This document shows, piece after piece, positions 62,832 to 64,000 of a stretch of DNA of 64,000 nucleotides; the stretch's first letter is position 1; every line of letters begins with the position of its first letter. The notes below the pieces were generated by a model that made no database searches, was not told the origin of the DNA, and saw nothing but the letters and a program-made list of their open reading frames with translations. Source of the stretch: Tsuneonella amylolytica (GTDB lineage Bacteria; Pseudomonadota; Alphaproteobacteria; Sphingomonadales; Sphingomonadaceae); contig NZ_CP032570.1 of the NCBI RefSeq assembly GCF_003626915.1, positions 2,722,136 through 2,786,135 of the forward strand. The letters run 5' to 3'. Both the position numbers and the translations under genes were made by a program.

Positions 62832-63385
62832 GTCGGTTGCTCCTTGCCGGTGCGGCGCTCACGCCATTGCTCGGCCGTCTGCCCCCAAGCGTCGACCCGT
62901 TGGTCTTGGAAGGGTTCGGGCAGGCGGGTGGGGCCGAGGTTGGTCGAACCCAGACGCCGGGCGAGTGCGATGGATCGGGCGTTTTCGGGATCGATCGTGT
63001 GGATGACGTCATCCCATCCCAGCACGTCGAAAACGTAGTCCATGGCCGCCACGGTCGCCTCGTAGGCGTAGCCCTTTCCGGCGAATTCAGGGTGCAGGCC
63101 CCAGCCGACTTCCTTGCCGGGCCACCCTTCGGGCTCCCATGGCCCGAGCCGGCCGACCCACTTGCCCGTCGCGCGTTCGATGACCGAAAACATCGAAAAG
63201 CCCCTGATGTCCCACGCCCCTCGCAGGGAGCACAGCGAACGCCAGCTTTCCGGTCGCGAGGCGCGGCCGCCGATGAAACGCATCGTCTCCTCGTCCGCCG
63301 CCATTGCCGCAAAGCCGTCGAGGTCGCCGGCCTCGGGAACGCGGAGCGCGAGGCGTTCGGTAAAGAGGACCGGGTATCCGTTCAC
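62828..63385 (-). CDS. GNAT family N-acetyltransferase (RimJ/RimL type)
   Basis: A 185-residue acetyltransferase. It begins [20 protein letters not shown], the RimJ/RimL-like start; the acetyl-CoA loop is near [20 protein letters not shown] (the G-K-G-Y-A pattern), and [12 protein letters not shown] is the usual C-terminal motif. The target may be a ribosomal protein N-terminus or a small molecule. The start is GTG at 63385, overlapping the ribH stop (GTGA). Confidence 0.9.
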   Translation of the reverse strand: MNGYPVLFTERLALRVPEAGDLDGFAAMAADEETMRFIGGRASRPESWRSLCSLRGAWDIRGFSMFSVIERATGKWVGRLGPWEPEGWPGKEVGWGLHPEFAGKGYAYEATVAAMDYVFDVLGWDDVIHTIDPENARSIALARRLGSTNLGPTRLPEPFQDQRVDAWGQTAEQWRERRTGKEQPT

Positions 63386-63801
63386 GCGTACTGGTCGCGG
63401 ATGGTCAGGAGCGCGATCGCCGCCTTCGCCGCCTCGCCGCCCTTGTCGCTCTGCGCAGGGTCGGCGCGGACGATCGCCTGCGCCTCGTTCTCGGTGGTAA
63501 GGATGCCGTTGCCGACAGGGATGCCGTCCATCGTCAGGGCCATGACACCGCGCGCGCTTTCGCCCGCGACGATTTCGAAATGATAGGTCTCGCCGCGGAT
63601 GACGACGCCGATCGCCACGAACGCGTCGTAGCGGCCGCTTTCCGCTGCCATCGCGATGGCGCCCGGGATCTCGAGCGCGCCGGGCACGACCATCACCTCG
63701 AACTCGTGGCCGTTGGCCTTCAGCACGTCGCCCGCGCCCTTCACGAGCATATCGTTTAGATGGTCGTAGAACCGTGCTTCGACGATGAGGAATTTGGCCA
63801 A
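63382..63801 (-). CDS. ribH: 6,7-dimethyl-8-ribityllumazine synthase
   Basis: A 139-residue enzyme for the penultimate step of riboflavin synthesis, which forms an icosahedral or decameric shell. Conserved parts: the N-terminal [37 protein letters not shown] with the catalytic His region, and [17 protein letters not shown]. The start is TTG at 63801 with AGGAG seven bases upstream; the frame continues up across tRNA-Ser but that is not protein. It is the first gene of a coupled trio with GNAT and AKR genes. Confidence 0.94.
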   Translation of the reverse strand: MAKFLIVEARFYDHLNDMLVKGAGDVLKANGHEFEVMVVPGALEIPGAIAMAAESGRYDAFVAIGVVIRGETYHFEIVAGESARGVMALTMDGIPVGNGILTTENEAQAIVRADPAQSDKGGEAAKAAIALLTIRDQYA

Positions 63802-63819
63802 CGAAGTGCTCCTGGAATC

Positions 63820-63909
63820 TGGCGGACAGGGTGGGATTCGAACCCACGGTGAGCGTAAACCCACGGCGGTTTTCAAGACCGCTGCCTTAAACCACTCGGC
63901 CACCTGTCC
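63820..63909 (-). tRNA. tRNA-Ser (TGA)
   Basis: Minus strand, 90 bases with encoded CCA. It begins GGACAGGTGGCCGAGTGG, has anticodon TGA in CTTGAAAA, a long variable arm typical of serine tRNAs, and the T loop GGTTCGAATCC. The length fits a class II tRNA. It lies 18 bases upstream of ribH on the same strand. Confidence 0.96.
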
Positions 63910-63920
63910 TACGGGAATTT

Positions 63921-63949
63921 CGGCTAGCGCCGAACGGCGGTATTGTCAC
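63921..63949 (-). promoter_or_regulatory. Likely tRNA-Ser promoter
   Basis: Minus strand GTGACA (63944-63949), 17 bases, TAGCCG (63921-63926), ending 11 bases before the tRNA 5' end. Confidence 0.5.
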
Positions 63950-64000
63950 CTACGGTGACGTCTCCGGAGCCTTCCGGCCCCTCCGACTCCAAGACCGCTG

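Noticed and set aside
63802..63903. N-terminal extension of ribH
   Set aside because: The extra residues are a reading of tRNA-Ser; TTG at 63801 with AGGAG gives the normal protein.

Overview
This is a contiguous, GC-rich chromosomal segment of an alphaproteobacterium, most likely a sphingomonad of the Erythrobacteraceae type. The basis is protein style and gene order. There is a PhoR-PstC-PstA-PstB-PhoU-PhoB cluster, a DnaG-RpoD pair with a very acidic RpoD insert, an rpiB-glyA-nrdR block, a bacterial Coq4, DUF481 and DUF4170 proteins, and an EcfG-type promoter. Coding density is very high, many starts are GTG or TTG, and many neighbouring genes overlap by four bases. Taxonomy is inference from these features; there is no rRNA in the window. 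Almost everything is core metabolism and information processing. I see no prophage, transposase, integrase or CRISPR array.

Layout. Positions 1-3.1 kb: the 3' end of dnaE2, a secreted unknown, a LysE exporter and an extensin-like protein. 3.1-9.3 kb (minus): the phosphate regulon phoR-pstCAB-phoU-phoB, with a Pho box in front of pstC. 9.4-9.6 kb: two tandem tRNA-Glu genes differing in wobble base. 9.7-15 kb: recJ, a flavodoxin, an unknown, a nitronate monooxygenase and an amidohydrolase. 15.1-15.7 kb: a frameshifted GIY-YIG gene flanked on both sides by near-identical palindromic repeat modules. 15.7-21.9 kb (minus): branched-chain amino acid synthesis ilvB-ilvN-ilvC-yceI-leuA, with a leucine leader peptide before leuA and a terminator before ilvB. 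22-30.6 kb: miaA, serB, coq4, purL, xseB-ispA-coaD, a periplasmic cyclophilin and queA. 30.5-36 kb: tetR and a carotenoid oxygenase sharing a tandem operator, an RcnB-like protein, an ABC-2 exporter and a DUF481 barrel. 36-38.3 kb: tgt, an SDR, a chorismate mutase and a broken small gene. 38.4-43.2 kb (minus): an M50-like peptidase, rpsD, trmJ, nrdR, glyA and rpiB. 43.5-49.4 kb (minus): rpoD, dnaG and two paralogous lipoproteins sandwiching yqeY. 49.5-55 kb: carA, a small lipoprotein, carB and greA. 55-57.2 kb (minus): a four-gene envelope-stress cluster behind an EcfG-type promoter. 57.4-64 kb: eno, a MarR-like regulator, a phosphotransferase pair, an aldo/keto reductase, GNAT, ribH and tRNA-Ser.

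How they work together. The ilv and leu genes form one biosynthetic block with at least two candidate RNA-level control points. queA and tgt act in queuosine tRNA modification, and miaA and trmJ add further tRNA modifications. dnaG-rpoD with carAB-greA is a conserved alphaproteobacterial neighbourhood. The most notable non-routine signals are the leuA attenuator, the GIY-YIG/repeat unit, the EcfG-driven stress cluster, the tandem TetR operators, the YceI-I78 fusion, and small lipoprotein genes inserted in core operons.
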